Made by a program: the position numbers and the translations under genes | The notes under the pieces: generated by a model | Told to the model about the DNA's origin: nothing | Databases searched by the model: none | What the model saw: only the letters and a program-made list of their open reading frames with translations | Shown here: one piece after another, positions 1-7,550 of the stretch | How positions within the stretch are numbered: position 1 is the first letter of the stretch | Layout: each line of letters starts with the position of its first letter | From: Thermoleophilia bacterium | GTDB taxonomy: Bacteria > Actinomycetota > Thermoleophilia > Gaiellales > Gaiellaceae | Direction of reading: 5' to 3' | DNA length: 42,584 nt | Assembly (NCBI GenBank): GCA_016844515.1 | Contig: JAERMP010000002.1 | Location: forward strand, 1 to 42,584

Positions 1-348
1 GAGATCGCCGATTCTTCATACCGCTACCAAGCCGAGGTCGAGTCGTGGCAACGGGTCATCGTCGGTGTCAACCGCTACCTGCTCGACGACGAGGAGGCGA
101 TCCCGATCCTCAAGATCGATCCGAAGCTCGAGCAGAGACAGACCGAGAGCCTGGCGTCGGTCAAGGCTCGGCGGGACTCGGCAGTCGTGGGGTCGCGGCT
201 GGTGACGCTCAAGGAGGCGGCTGCGAAGGACGGTGTCAACCTCATGCCGCCGATCATCGAGGCGTCCCGTGACTACGTGACGCTGGGCGAGATGTGCGAC
301 GCGCTCCGGGACGTGTGGGGCGTGTGGCGTGAGACACCTGTGTTCTGA
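1..348 (+). CDS. Methylmalonyl-CoA mutase family large subunit, C-terminal part (partial)
   Basis: The reading frame is open from base 1 to TGA at 348 (115 residues) and its 5' end lies outside the window. It contains the MPPIIEA motif, followed by YVTLGEMCDALRDVWG, which is typical of the end of the catalytic (TIM-barrel) subunit of B12-dependent acyl-CoA mutases. The protein stops here without a B12-binding domain, so this is the split form of the enzyme; a separate B12-binding protein lies at 6760-7155. Methylmalonyl-CoA mutase (succinyl-CoA/methylmalonyl-CoA interconversion) is likely. Isobutyryl-CoA mutase large subunit (IcmA-like) is the main alternative and cannot be excluded, because the substrate-determining residues lie upstream of the window. 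Confidence 0.85.
   Translation, partial: EIADSSYRYQAEVESWQRVIVGVNRYLLDDEEAIPILKIDPKLEQRQTESLASVKARRDSAVVGSRLVTLKEAAAKDGVNLMPPIIEASRDYVTLGEMCDALRDVWGVWRETPVF
245..272 (+). repeat. 28-bp direct repeat, copy 1 (inside the mutase gene)
   Basis: These 28 bases, encoding most of the MPPIIEAS motif of the mutase, recur exactly at 2504-2531. The two copies flank the membrane protein gene at 440-2467. In this copy the sequence is part of an intact reading frame. Confidence 0.9.
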
Positions 349-439
349 CGTCACGTCGTAATGACCGATCGGCGCTATCGGCGCTGGCCGATAAGGGGCA
401 AAGGGAAAGCGGGCTTGCGCCGAGAATCCGTAGATCGCG

Positions 440-2467
440 ATGATCGATGAACTGGAGGCGGTGCCCCGCGCAGGGGGCCGAGTGTTCGCGGGCGTGAGCT
501 CGGCTCGTGCTCGGGTCTTCCTTGGCAGCGGGCTAATCCTCTTCCTCGAGCTCGTTCTCATCCGCGAGCTCGGCGCGAAGATCGTTCACCTCAGCTACTT
601 CACGAATTTCGTCCTTCTTGGGTCCTTCTTGGGCGTTGGTCTTGGGTTCCTGGCGAGTCGGAAGCGGCGTTCTTTCGCGACCCTGTCACCGCTCATCTTG
701 GTGGGGCTGCTAGCGCTCGTCACGTTCGTGCCGGTGCAGATCGATCGCCGAAGCGATCAGGTCCTCTACTTCACAGGGGTCGAGCCGTCAGGGCCACCGA
801 CGTGGGTGATGTTGCCGATCATCTTCGTCAGCGTCGCCGCGTGCGTGATGGGACCAGCGCAGCTCGTTGGTCGTAGCTTCCGCGAACTCCCACCGCTCGG
901 TGCGTACCGGCTCGACCTTCTCGGCAGCTTGGCTGGGATCGCGACGTTCACGGGGCTTGCCCTTCTTGGGACCCCGCCGCTTGTCTGGGGCCTCGTGCTC
1001 GTGGCGCTTTTTATCACGCTGCTCGGCACTCGCCGGATTGTCATGTTCTCGTGCGTCGTGCTTATCGCGCTCTTCGTCGTCGACTTGCCTAGCGACCGCG
1101 TCACCTGGTCGCCGTACTACCGGATCGTCCACGACCAGATCGATTACACGAACGGCGAGATCGGTCTGGACGTGCATGTCAACGGCATCCCGCATCAGGT
1201 CGCGCGCGGCGCCGAGGACAGACTGCGGCGGGAGCCGCAGTACGAAGTGCCATACAGGCGGCTCGTCAGGGGCTCTCCCGGACGTGTGCTCGTCGTCGGG
1301 GCGGGTACAGGGAACGATGTCGCCCTGGCGCTCGCCAAAGACGCCGAGCATGTAGATGCGGTCGAGATCGACCCGGAGATCCTCGACCTCGGTCGACGTC
1401 GGCATCCAGACAGGCCGTATGACGATCCCAGGGTCACGACACACGTTGGCGACGGGCGAGCCTATCTGGAGAGGACGCGTGAGCGCTTCGACCTGATCCT
1501 CTTCGCGCTCCCCGACTCGCTGGTGCTCGTCACCGGCGGCGGCGCGATTCGTCTGGAGAGCTACCTGTTCACCCGCGAGGCGATGGCGACGGTACGTGAG
1601 CACCTGACAGAGCGGGGCGGCTTCGCGATGTACAACTACTACCGTGAGGATTGGCTCGTCGATCGCTACGCGGGAACAGTCGCGCGCGCATTCGGCCACG
1701 AGCCGTGCGTCGACAATGTCCAGCACGTGGGCGGCCAGGCAGTCATCTCGGTCGGCGTCCGCGAGAGCGATCAGCGGTGTGAGCCGACGGTTGCCTCCGC
1801 GAGCCGGGTGGCGCCAGCCACCGACGACCGCCCTTTCCCGTACTTCCGAGGCGGAAGCATCCCCTCGCTGTACTTGTTCGCCCTCGTAGGCATCCTGCTC
1901 GTCAGCCTCGTCGCCGTTCGCGTCATCGCCGGACCGTTCCGGCAGATGCGTCCCTACGCCGACCTCTTCTTCATGGGGGCAGCCTTCCTGCTTCTCGAGA
2001 CGAAGAGCGTGACGACCTTCGCGCTGCTCTTCGGCACGACGTGGGTCGTGAACGCGATCGTCTTCGCAGGAGTTCTTCTAGCTGTGCTGCTCGCGGTCGA
2101 GACGACGCGTCGCTTCCGGACGCCGACGCTTCCCGTCCTCTACTTGGGCATCGCTGCGGCGCTCGCCCTGGCCTACGTCGTGCCGAACGCGTCGCTGCTC
2201 GGATTACAGGTTCTGCCGCGTCTGGTGGTTGCGGTCGCGCTTGCCTTCGCGCCGATCTTCCTCGCCAACCTCGCCTTTGCGAAGCGCTTCGCGGGCACCG
2301 ATGACGCACCGAGCGCATTCGGGATCAACATCCTCGGCGCGATGGTCGGTGGCTGCGTCGAGTACCTCGCACTGATCATCGGCTTCCGTAGTCTCCTCAT
2401 CGTTGCCGGCTTGCTCTATCTCGTCGCCTTCGCGCTGCTGCCCCGTCGCATTGCGCGGGTCGTCTAG
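440..2467 (+). CDS. Membrane protein with a spermidine-synthase-like domain
   Basis: This 675-residue protein has hydrophobic helices at the N-terminus (about residues 25-220), a soluble Rossmann-type nucleotide-binding domain in the middle, and another block of helices at the C-terminus (about residues 475-670). The middle domain shows the methyltransferase/aminopropyltransferase glycine motif VVGAGTGND near residue 283, an acidic motif VEIDPEI and a later GDGRAYL, as in the spermine/spermidine synthase superfamily. The usual catalytic Asp motif is replaced by LFALPDS, so aminopropyl transfer is doubtful. Proteins of this fused membrane type are widespread and largely uncharacterised. ATG 440 gives the longest product; GTG at 470, four bases after GGAGG, could be the real start. 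The gene lies between two copies of a 28-bp repeat, suggesting insertion. Confidence 0.8.
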   Translation: MIDELEAVPRAGGRVFAGVSSARARVFLGSGLILFLELVLIRELGAKIVHLSYFTNFVLLGSFLGVGLGFLASRKRRSFATLSPLILVGLLALVTFVPVQIDRRSDQVLYFTGVEPSGPPTWVMLPIIFVSVAACVMGPAQLVGRSFRELPPLGAYRLDLLGSLAGIATFTGLALLGTPPLVWGLVLVALFITLLGTRRIVMFSCVVLIALFVVDLPSDRVTWSPYYRIVHDQIDYTNGEIGLDVHVNGIPHQVARGAEDRLRREPQYEVPYRRLVRGSPGRVLVVGAGTGNDVALALAKDAEHVDAVEIDPEILDLGRRRHPDRPYDDPRVTTHVGDGRAYLERTRERFDLILFALPDSLVLVTGGGAIRLESYLFTREAMATVREHLTERGGFAMYNYYREDWLVDRYAGTVARAFGHEPCVDNVQHVGGQAVISVGVRESDQRCEPTVASASRVAPATDDRPFPYFRGGSIPSLYLFALVGILLVSLVAVRVIAGPFRQMRPYADLFFMGAAFLLLETKSVTTFALLFGTTWVVNAIVFAGVLLAVLLAVETTRRFRTPTLPVLYLGIAAALALAYVVPNASLLGLQVLPRLVVAVALAFAPIFLANLAFAKRFAGTDDAPSAFGINILGAMVGGCVEYLALIIGFRSLLIVAGLLYLVAFALLPRRIARVV

Positions 2468-2503
2468 GGAACCGATGCGGCTTCGGGGGAAGCATCAGCC
2501 TGT

Positions 2504-2531
2504 TGCCGCCGATCATCGAGGCGTCCCGTGA
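2504..2531 (+). repeat. 28-bp direct repeat, copy 2 (mutase-derived scar)
   Basis: This is an exact copy of 245-272. Read in the mutase frame, the surrounding bases give a short stretch resembling SLLPPIIEASRE, after which similarity to the mutase ends. It sits directly before the start of the broken methyltransferase gene, so it looks like a leftover piece of a second mutase-gene end. Confidence 0.9.
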
Positions 2532-3176
2532 AGCAAACGACGGAGCGCCACTCGCCCGACCGTATCCGAACGGTCGAGGAGAGGGTGATCGATGCGATGC
2601 ACAGATTCGCGTACGGCGTCGTCGAGGAGTATGCGCGCGCGACCGACCGACTGCTCGAGATCGGGTTCGGTGAGGGGTACGGCTCAGAGATCGTGAGACC
2701 TTGGGTCGGTGAATACGTTGGCGTAGAGGTCGACGCCGAGGCAGTGGAGCACGCCGCATGACGTACCAGCATCCGAAAGCGACGTTTCTCGCATATGACG
2801 GTGCAACGCTCGTCTCGATGAGGACGAGCGACCCTGGAACCGCTACCACGTACGAGAGTTCAGCCCTCGTGAGCTCGAGACGTTGACGCTGTCGGTGTTC
2901 GACTCGGTTGAGATCTTTGGGATTCACGGTTCGGAGACCATGAACGAGATCGAAAGGAACCGGGTCGCGCGCGCTCGCAGGCTCGCACGCCTCGATCCAC
3001 TCGGTCTGAGATATCACCTCCCCGAGTCGATCGACACGAGGCTGCGAACTGCGCTCAGGCGTCGGTCGGTCGGCGAAAACCAGACGATGCCGGCAGAGAT
3101 CGGGGTCGAGCACATGAACCACACCCCGGACAACGTCGGCGCGTCACTCGATCTTCTGGCAGTCGGGCGTGGGTAA
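2528..3176 (+). pseudogene. Class I SAM methyltransferase, broken by frameshift and internal deletion
   Basis: The N-terminal part (2528-2758) reads in one frame and carries the SAM-binding motif LLEIGFGEGYG and the acidic strand GVEVDAEAVEHAA, ending at TGA 2759-2761. The sequence continues in a second frame (about 2758-2815) as TYQHPKATFLAYDGATL. It then resumes in a third frame from about 2823 as RPWNRYHVREFSPRELE and runs to TAA 3174-3176, ending SLDLLAVGRG. The segment that should hold the end of the SAM fold is missing between the second and third pieces. Two separate lesions, a frameshift and a deletion of probably several tens of codons, make an active product unlikely. The intact methyltransferase at 3169 overlaps its end by eight bases. 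Confidence 0.85.
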
Positions 3177-3909
3177 CACGGGCTCTGCGCGGCACCCTGC
3201 TTCCCGGCACGAATGGGGTACTGCTCCTGACTTCGTCGGCCCGCGGCACGAGTTGAGAGAACGCTTGCTCCTCGATCTGCTCCTCACGGCCGACCCGGGT
3301 CGAAAGGTCCTGAACATCGGCGCCGGCCAGGGATCGTTCACGCGACTGTTGGAGGAGGGCGGCTACGAGGTCGTGAGCTCCGATGTCTCTCCGGCCGCGG
3401 TCGCTGTCTTGGAGAGCCGTGTTCGCGGCGACGTTGTACTCGCTGACATGACCAACCTTTCGTATCCCGATGGCGCGTTCGACGCCGTCGTGGCAGGCGA
3501 GGTCATCGAGCACATCCAGGACGAGCACAAGGCGCTCTCGGAGGCAGCTCGCGTGCTCAGGCCGGCCGGTGTGCTTGCGCTCTCGGTTCCCGCACACCCC
3601 TCTTGGTTCGGCGCGAGCGACCGGTGGGCCGGTCATGTGCGTCGCTACACGCGGTCGACGCTCACCTGTGCGATCGAGGCCGCCGGGTTCACGCTCGAAC
3701 GCCTACGACCGTGGGGCTTCCCGATGTCGGCTCTGTATCACCGAGCGATCTACGACAAGAGGGCCGCCGCCCTTGCGGCGGAGCAGCGCGAACACCGCGC
3801 CGCACTGCGTGTCCTTCGGCTCGCTCTCCAGGTGGATCACCTCTTCGTCGGCGTCGAGCGAGGATGCCTCGGTTACCTTGCGCTCGCCCGCGTGCCGGCT
3901 ACTCCCTAG
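3169..3909 (+). CDS. Class I SAM-dependent methyltransferase
   Basis: This 246-residue protein has the Methyltransf_11-type core: VLNIGAGQGSFTRLL (SAM glycine loop, near residue 45), SSDVSPAA (acidic ribose-binding strand), the ADMTNLSYPDGAFDAVVAGE segment and the IEH motif before helix D. The C-terminal part holds a WAGHVRRYT segment seen in methyltransferases of polysaccharide clusters. The GTG start overlaps the end of the broken methyltransferase upstream. Its stop codon shares bases with the stop of the convergent glycosyltransferase gene. Modification of a surface glycan or its lipid carrier is inferred from context only. Confidence 0.85.
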   Translation: MGNTGSARHPASRHEWGTAPDFVGPRHELRERLLLDLLLTADPGRKVLNIGAGQGSFTRLLEEGGYEVVSSDVSPAAVAVLESRVRGDVVLADMTNLSYPDGAFDAVVAGEVIEHIQDEHKALSEAARVLRPAGVLALSVPAHPSWFGASDRWAGHVRRYTRSTLTCAIEAAGFTLERLRPWGFPMSALYHRAIYDKRAAALAAEQREHRAALRVLRLALQVDHLFVGVERGCLGYLALARVPATP

Positions 3910-4973
3910 CCGAGTAACTGCTCGAGCAGCGATCGCCACCGGTGGCCGAGTACTTCCTCGGTCGCATGTGTCTCATACGTCATACGGCCGTGAGCCGCGA
4001 TTCTGTCCCTGAGCACGGTGTCCGCGGCGAGTCGACGGACTGCGGCGGCAAGCGCTACGGGGTCTCCCGGCGGTACGAAAAGCGCATCTCGCTCGTGCTC
4101 GAGGAGCTCGCGCGCGCCGGGCGTGTCGGCCGTGATGAGCGGTGTCTCGGTTGCCAGCGCTTGGAAGGCCTTGTTGGGGATAACACGCGAGGCTTTCGCC
4201 GATCTCCCGAAAATCCCGAGCGCACAGCCTGCCGACCGATACACCTCGTTGAGACGTTCGTACGCGATCCACCTTTCCCAGCGGACGTTTGCGGGGCGGT
4301 TGGCGAGAAGGTCGTCGAGCTGGCCGGTCCCCACCACGTGGAACTCGATCTCCGGGCACAGTCCCGCAGCTTGGAGAATGGTCTCGAGGCCGTGCAGAGG
4401 GATCAATTTGCCGACGAACAAGGCGTGAAAGTCCCGTGCGTCTCTTCTGCCTGGACGAAAGAGTCGGTCCTCAGCGCCCACATAACAGACGGCGACGCGC
4501 TCGGCAGAGAGATGGAACCGCTCGACGAAGTATCGAGCGTGTGCTTCCGTGTCCGCGACGACGAGGTCGGCGCCGCGAAACGCGCGCCTGTCGACGAGGC
4601 GGAGGGCGCGAGCGCGAGCCGAGCGTGGGCTCAGCAGACCTCTGTCATCGACCAGCGTGTCCTCGAGCGACACGAGTGGGTTGAAGACAATCGGGCGCCC
4701 TCGCGCGACGCGCTTCGCCGCTGACATGTCCAGATGGCCCGGATAGCCGACAAGCAAGATGTCCGCGTCCCCAGCGGACGAAAAGGCGAGCCGGGTTTCC
4801 GCGACGGTCGTGCGCGCCAGGCCACGCAGGCCGATCGAGAGTTTGTGACGCTGCCCGTCCCAGACCGAAACGTGCCGCTCGACCACGTCGACGCCAGCGC
4901 CCCGCAGACACGAGATCACCTGCGCGTTCCGAGGGTAGTCGCGTTCGTAGGTTCCGAAGTAGAGGACCCGCAC
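3906..4973 (-). CDS. Glycosyltransferase family 4 (GT-B fold)
   Basis: This 355-residue protein begins with VLYFGTYERDYPRN, typical of the N-terminal Rossmann domain of GT4 enzymes. The nucleotide-sugar-binding half begins near residue 185 with HALFVGKLIPLHGLETILQA and continues with FHVVGTGQL. It ends with the region where GT4 enzymes carry the E-x7-E motif, seen here as IPNKAFQALATETPLI. It most likely transfers a sugar from a nucleotide donor to a lipid-linked or growing glycan on the cytoplasmic side. It lies 9 bases downstream of the GT2 gene at 4983-5921 on the same strand, so the two are probably co-transcribed. The donor sugar cannot be deduced. Confidence 0.88.
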   Translation of the reverse strand: MRVLYFGTYERDYPRNAQVISCLRGAGVDVVERHVSVWDGQRHKLSIGLRGLARTTVAETRLAFSSAGDADILLVGYPGHLDMSAAKRVARGRPIVFNPLVSLEDTLVDDRGLLSPRSARARALRLVDRRAFRGADLVVADTEAHARYFVERFHLSAERVAVCYVGAEDRLFRPGRRDARDFHALFVGKLIPLHGLETILQAAGLCPEIEFHVVGTGQLDDLLANRPANVRWERWIAYERLNEVYRSAGCALGIFGRSAKASRVIPNKAFQALATETPLITADTPGARELLEHERDALFVPPGDPVALAAAVRRLAADTVLRDRIAAHGRMTYETHATEEVLGHRWRSLLEQLLG

Positions 4974-4982
4974 GGCGAGGGC

Positions 4983-5921
4983 TCAGCGCAGGACTTCGTC
5001 CACGATCTGCTCTGAGCGCTCGCGCTCGCCCATCCGTTCCTCGTGCTGCGACGTGATCATCTCGGAGAGCAGTCCCAGCGAGACGAGCTGGATGCCGACG
5101 ACCATGAGGAGCACCCCGAGTGTCAGCAGCGGGCGGTTACCGATCCCTGCCCCCCATAGCCAGATGACGGTGAGGTAAAGCAGGATCACGAAGCCGACGG
5201 CTCCCATGAGGACGCCGAGGCCGCCGAAGAGATGGAGCGGACGGTGGCGGTAACGACCCATGAAGGTGACGCTAAGCAGGTCGAAGAAGCCGCGGAGGTA
5301 GCGCTCCGGTCCGTAGCGAGAGCTCCCGTGCTGGCGCGCCCGATGGTTGACCGGGATCTCGGCGACGCGGAAGCCGCGGTACGAGGCAAGGACGGGGATG
5401 AAGCGGTGGAGCTCCCCGTAGATCCGCATCCCGTGAAGTACCTCCGCCCGGTACGCCTTCAGTCCGCAGTTGACGTCGTGGAGGCGCACGCCCGACACGA
5501 CCGCAGTAGCCCAGTTGAACAGGCGCGAGAAAAGCCGCCGCGCGAAGGGGTCGTTGCGCCTCGTCTTCCAGCCGGAGACGAGATCGAAACCCTCGCCGAG
5601 CTTCGCGAGCAACGGGGGGATCTCTGCGGGATCGTCCTGGAGATCGGCGTCGATGGTCACGACGATGTCGCCTCGCGCCTCGAGGAAGCCGGCCTGGAGA
5701 GCCGCCGCCTTGCCGAAGTTCCGGCGAAGGTGCACGACGACGACGTTCGTCGTCTCCGCGTTGAGCCGTGTGAGGACGTCCATGCTTCCGTCCGTCGAGC
5801 CGTCATCTACGAAGACGACCTCGAACGGCTGGCTCTGCGAGTCGAGCGCGTCGGCGATCTCTCGATAGAGCACCTCGAGCGAATGCTCCTCGTTGAGCAA
5901 CGGAACGACGACGGAGATCAC
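4983..5921 (-). CDS. Glycosyltransferase family 2, DPM/ArnC-like with two C-terminal membrane helices
   Basis: The 312-residue protein starts with ISVVVPLLNEE and carries VFVDDGSTDGS, TIDADLQDDP (the metal/nucleotide-binding DxD region) and the VNCGLKAY motif typical of polyprenyl-phosphate glycosyltransferases (GtrB, ArnC, DPM1). Two hydrophobic segments follow near residues 230-255 and 265-290, anchoring it in the membrane. Such enzymes make polyprenyl-phosphate sugars that serve as donors for GT-C membrane glycosyltransferases, of which two lie in this window. The GTG start at 5921 has a TACTCT box seven bases upstream, which suggests a leaderless transcript that continues into the GT4 gene. 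Confidence 0.9.
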   Translation of the reverse strand: MISVVVPLLNEEHSLEVLYREIADALDSQSQPFEVVFVDDGSTDGSMDVLTRLNAETTNVVVVHLRRNFGKAAALQAGFLEARGDIVVTIDADLQDDPAEIPPLLAKLGEGFDLVSGWKTRRNDPFARRLFSRLFNWATAVVSGVRLHDVNCGLKAYRAEVLHGMRIYGELHRFIPVLASYRGFRVAEIPVNHRARQHGSSRYGPERYLRGFFDLLSVTFMGRYRHRPLHLFGGLGVLMGAVGFVILLYLTVIWLWGAGIGNRPLLTLGVLLMVVGIQLVSLGLLSEMITSQHEERMGERERSEQIVDEVLR

Positions 5922-5928
5922 AGCAAAG

Positions 5929-5934
5929 AGAGTA
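5929..5934 (-). promoter_or_regulatory. Candidate -10 box of a leaderless promoter for the GT2 gene
   Basis: On the minus strand the hexamer reads TACTCT and ends seven bases before the GTG start at 5921. There is no Shine-Dalgarno sequence between it and the start, which fits transcription beginning at or next to the start codon. Confidence 0.4.
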
Positions 5935-5941
5935 TCGGCCT

Positions 5942-5985
5942 CCCAGGCCGGTGCCTTCAGCCTGGGCTGGGGTCAGCAGACCCCA
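5942..5985 (-). terminator. Two adjacent hairpins downstream of the MBL-fold gene
   Basis: CCCAGGC (5942-5948) pairs with GCCTGGG (5960-5966), and TGGGGTC (5968-5974) pairs with GACCCCA (5979-5985) around a four-base loop. They lie between two genes on the minus strand, just after the end of the MBL-fold gene. No clear U-tract follows, so intrinsic termination is only possible. The second hairpin resembles the GGGGTC...GACCCC element found at 29403-29498. Confidence 0.4.
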
Positions 5986-6013
5986 CAGGTCTAACCTCGA
6001 AGCGACAGCGCGC

Positions 6014-6742
6014 CTATACCTCGAGCTGAAGCCCGTCGTACGCGAGCTCGTATTCATCCGGGGTCGGCAGCTCGCACGGGCGGTGCGTGACCAGGAGTCG
6101 CTTCGCTCCGGACGATTCGAACGCCTCGACTGCCTCGTCGAGCGAGAGGTGGCCGCGCGGCTCGCCGTCGAGCTCTCCTCGCAGAAGCGTCGCTTCGCAT
6201 ACGAAGAGGTCGGCATCGCGTGCTGCTTCGACGAGCTCCGGCGACGGAGCTGAGTCGCCCGAGTAAGCAAGCACGGCCCCGTTCGACTGCACCCTGAAGG
6301 CATAGGTCTCGAGCTTGTAGTGCGGCACGCGCGTCGGCGTGACGACGAGCTTGCCGATCTGAAAGGGAGTGTCGGGCGCGTACTCGCTCAGATGGAACGT
6401 GCGCTCGAACATGTCCGGGAAGCCGAGCCGCTCGCCGAGCGCCGTCAAGAATGCCCCGCCGCCGGGCTGCACCCAGAGCGCCGGCTTCGGCACGGGGCCG
6501 TTGGAGGCGAGGTAGAAGCTGCCCCACACCCACGGCACGAGATCGCCCCAGTGGTCGAGGTGGAAGTGCGTGATTGCGATCGCATCCACCTCAGGCCATA
6601 GCGCCGTCTCTCTCAGCCGCCCGAGGACGCCGGGCCCGCAATCCAGCAGGACACGGCTGCCGTCGGCCTCGAGCATGTAGCCCGAGTGCGCGCTGCCGGG
6701 GTTCGGCCATGCGGGCGAGGAGCCGATGACGTTCAGGCGCAC
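6014..6742 (-). CDS. MBL-fold metallo-hydrolase (RNase Z/AHL-lactonase superfamily)
   Basis: This 242-residue protein contains the zinc-binding motif [10 protein letters not shown] (HxHxDH, about residues 59-64), a later GDSAP (metal-bridging Asp) and a C-terminal [11 protein letters not shown] with the last metal-binding His. The fold is that of small beta-lactamase-like hydrolases. Length and motif spacing resemble the RNase Z-like group, but nothing in the sequence fixes the substrate. The start (GTG 6742) faces the B12-binding subunit gene with only 17 bases between the two starts. The sequence CAGAATA/TATTCTG in that gap could serve as a -10 region on both strands. Confidence 0.88.
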   Translation of the reverse strand: MRLNVIGSSPAWPNPGSAHSGYMLEADGSRVLLDCGPGVLGRLRETALWPEVDAIAITHFHLDHWGDLVPWVWGSFYLASNGPVPKPALWVQPGGGAFLTALGERLGFPDMFERTFHLSEYAPDTPFQIGKLVVTPTRVPHYKLETYAFRVQSNGAVLAYSGDSAPSPELVEAARDADLFVCEATLLRGELDGEPRGHLSLDEAVEAFESSGAKRLLVTHRPCELPTPDEYELAYDGLQLEV

Positions 6743-6747
6743 CGCGG

Positions 6748-6753
6748 TATTCT
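6748..6753 (+). promoter_or_regulatory. Candidate -10 box between divergent genes
   Basis: TATTCT lies six bases before the GTG start of the B12-binding subunit, consistent with a leaderless transcript. On the opposite strand the same bases read AGAATA, preceded by C, giving CAGAAT close to the start of the MBL-fold gene. The two promoters would therefore overlap and compete. Confidence 0.45.
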
Positions 6754-6759
6754 GCCGAT

Positions 6760-7155
6760 GTGGCCGGGACGATTCGAGTGGTAATCGCGAAGCCTGGTCT
6801 GGACGGCCATGACCGCGGCGCCAAGATCATCGCGAGAGCCTTGCGCGATGCCGGAATGGAGGTCATCTACACGGGCCTCCACCAGACACCGGAGCAGATC
6901 GTCGAGACCGCGATTCAGGAGGACGCCGACGCCGTGGGCGTGTCGATCTTGTCGGGCGCGCACATGACGCTCGTGCCACGGATCGTCGACGGGCTTCGAG
7001 CAAACGGTGCCGACGACGTGCTCGTCGTCGTCGGAGGGACCATCCCCCCGGACGACGCCGACGCGCTCAAGGCGCTAGGGGTGGCTGAAGTGTTCGGGCC
7101 GGGAGCCACGACGAGCGAGATCGTGGACTTCTTGCGCGGCGCCGTCGCCGCCTGA
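6760..7155 (+). CDS. B12-binding small subunit of acyl-CoA mutase
   Basis: The 131-residue protein is a single cobalamin-binding domain with the base-off/His-on signature D15-x-H17-x2-G20 ([10 protein letters not shown]), then SILSGAHM and [11 protein letters not shown], as in the C-terminal domain of methylmalonyl-CoA mutase. It would carry adenosylcobalamin and pair with the large subunit whose end is at 1-348. In split mutases the two genes are normally adjacent or close; here 6.4 kb of glycan-related genes separate them. The GTG start is chosen because [13 protein letters not shown] aligns with the family's beginning and a TATTCT box lies six bases upstream. An IcmB-like isobutyryl-CoA mutase role is the alternative. 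Confidence 0.92.
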   Translation: MAGTIRVVIAKPGLDGHDRGAKIIARALRDAGMEVIYTGLHQTPEQIVETAIQEDADAVGVSILSGAHMTLVPRIVDGLRANGADDVLVVVGGTIPPDDADALKALGVAEVFGPGATTSEIVDFLRGAVAA

Positions 7156-7181
7156 CGCTGGCGAACGGGTTCGCCGGACCA

Positions 7182-7213
7182 GCCCATCGTCCAGTCCGAA
7201 CGGCACGATGGGC
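7182..7213 (+). terminator. Hairpin after the B12-binding subunit gene
   Basis: GCCCATCGT (7182-7190) pairs perfectly with ACGATGGGC (7205-7213) around a 14-base loop, and flanking CCGGA/TCCGG can extend it. A smaller perfect hairpin (GCGAAC-GG-GTTCGC) lies just before, at 7161-7174. There is no U-tract. Confidence 0.45.
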
Positions 7214-7259
7214 ACTTCCGGAATGGCCTTGGAAGCCGCATGCTGAGTGGGTGCGCGCG

Positions 7260-7550
7260 ATGCCCGTAGAGGGAGGCAGCCGTGTGCGCCCGCGTGGGAT
7301 GGGGGTTGCTGGAGAGAGCGCGCTCGGGTGGGTCGCGCCCGGCGTCCTTCTCGCGTTGATCGCGTGGTGGTGGTACGCCCTCGCCGTGCAGGGATCTCCG
7401 GAGGACTGGGCGTTCGACTTCCGTCAGTTCTGGCAGGGCGTGAACGGCGTCGTGAACGGCGTGTCGCCGTACCCGTGCGCGCCTTTGCCCGCGATCATCG
7501 TCGCTTCGAGCGCCACTCCTAGGAGCGCGATTGGGTTGATATCGCGATGA
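7260..7550 (+). pseudogene. N-terminal remnant of a GT87/DUF2029-type membrane glycosyltransferase
   Basis: The frame gives a 96-residue product with one hydrophobic helix (VAPGVLLALIAWWWYALAV) followed by DFRQFWQGVNGVVNGVSPYP. This is the first-loop signature of GT87 (DUF2029) polyprenyl-phosphate-dependent mannosyltransferases, which are normally around 400 residues with many helices. After SPYP the similarity stops and the last 20 or so residues (to TGA 7548-7550) look like random read-through. The gene appears to have been truncated when the following GT-C gene was joined to it. The stop overlaps the next ATG (ATGA), so any residual translation could couple to that gene. Confidence 0.65.

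Noticed and set aside
788..1726. A 312-residue minus-strand frame within the spermidine-synthase-like gene
   Set aside because: Antisense shadow with no motifs, whereas the plus strand has clear domain motifs.
7161..7213. The hairpins after the B12 subunit as a cobalamin riboswitch
   Set aside because: They lie downstream of the gene, are too small and lack a B12-box-like sequence. A terminator-like role is more likely.
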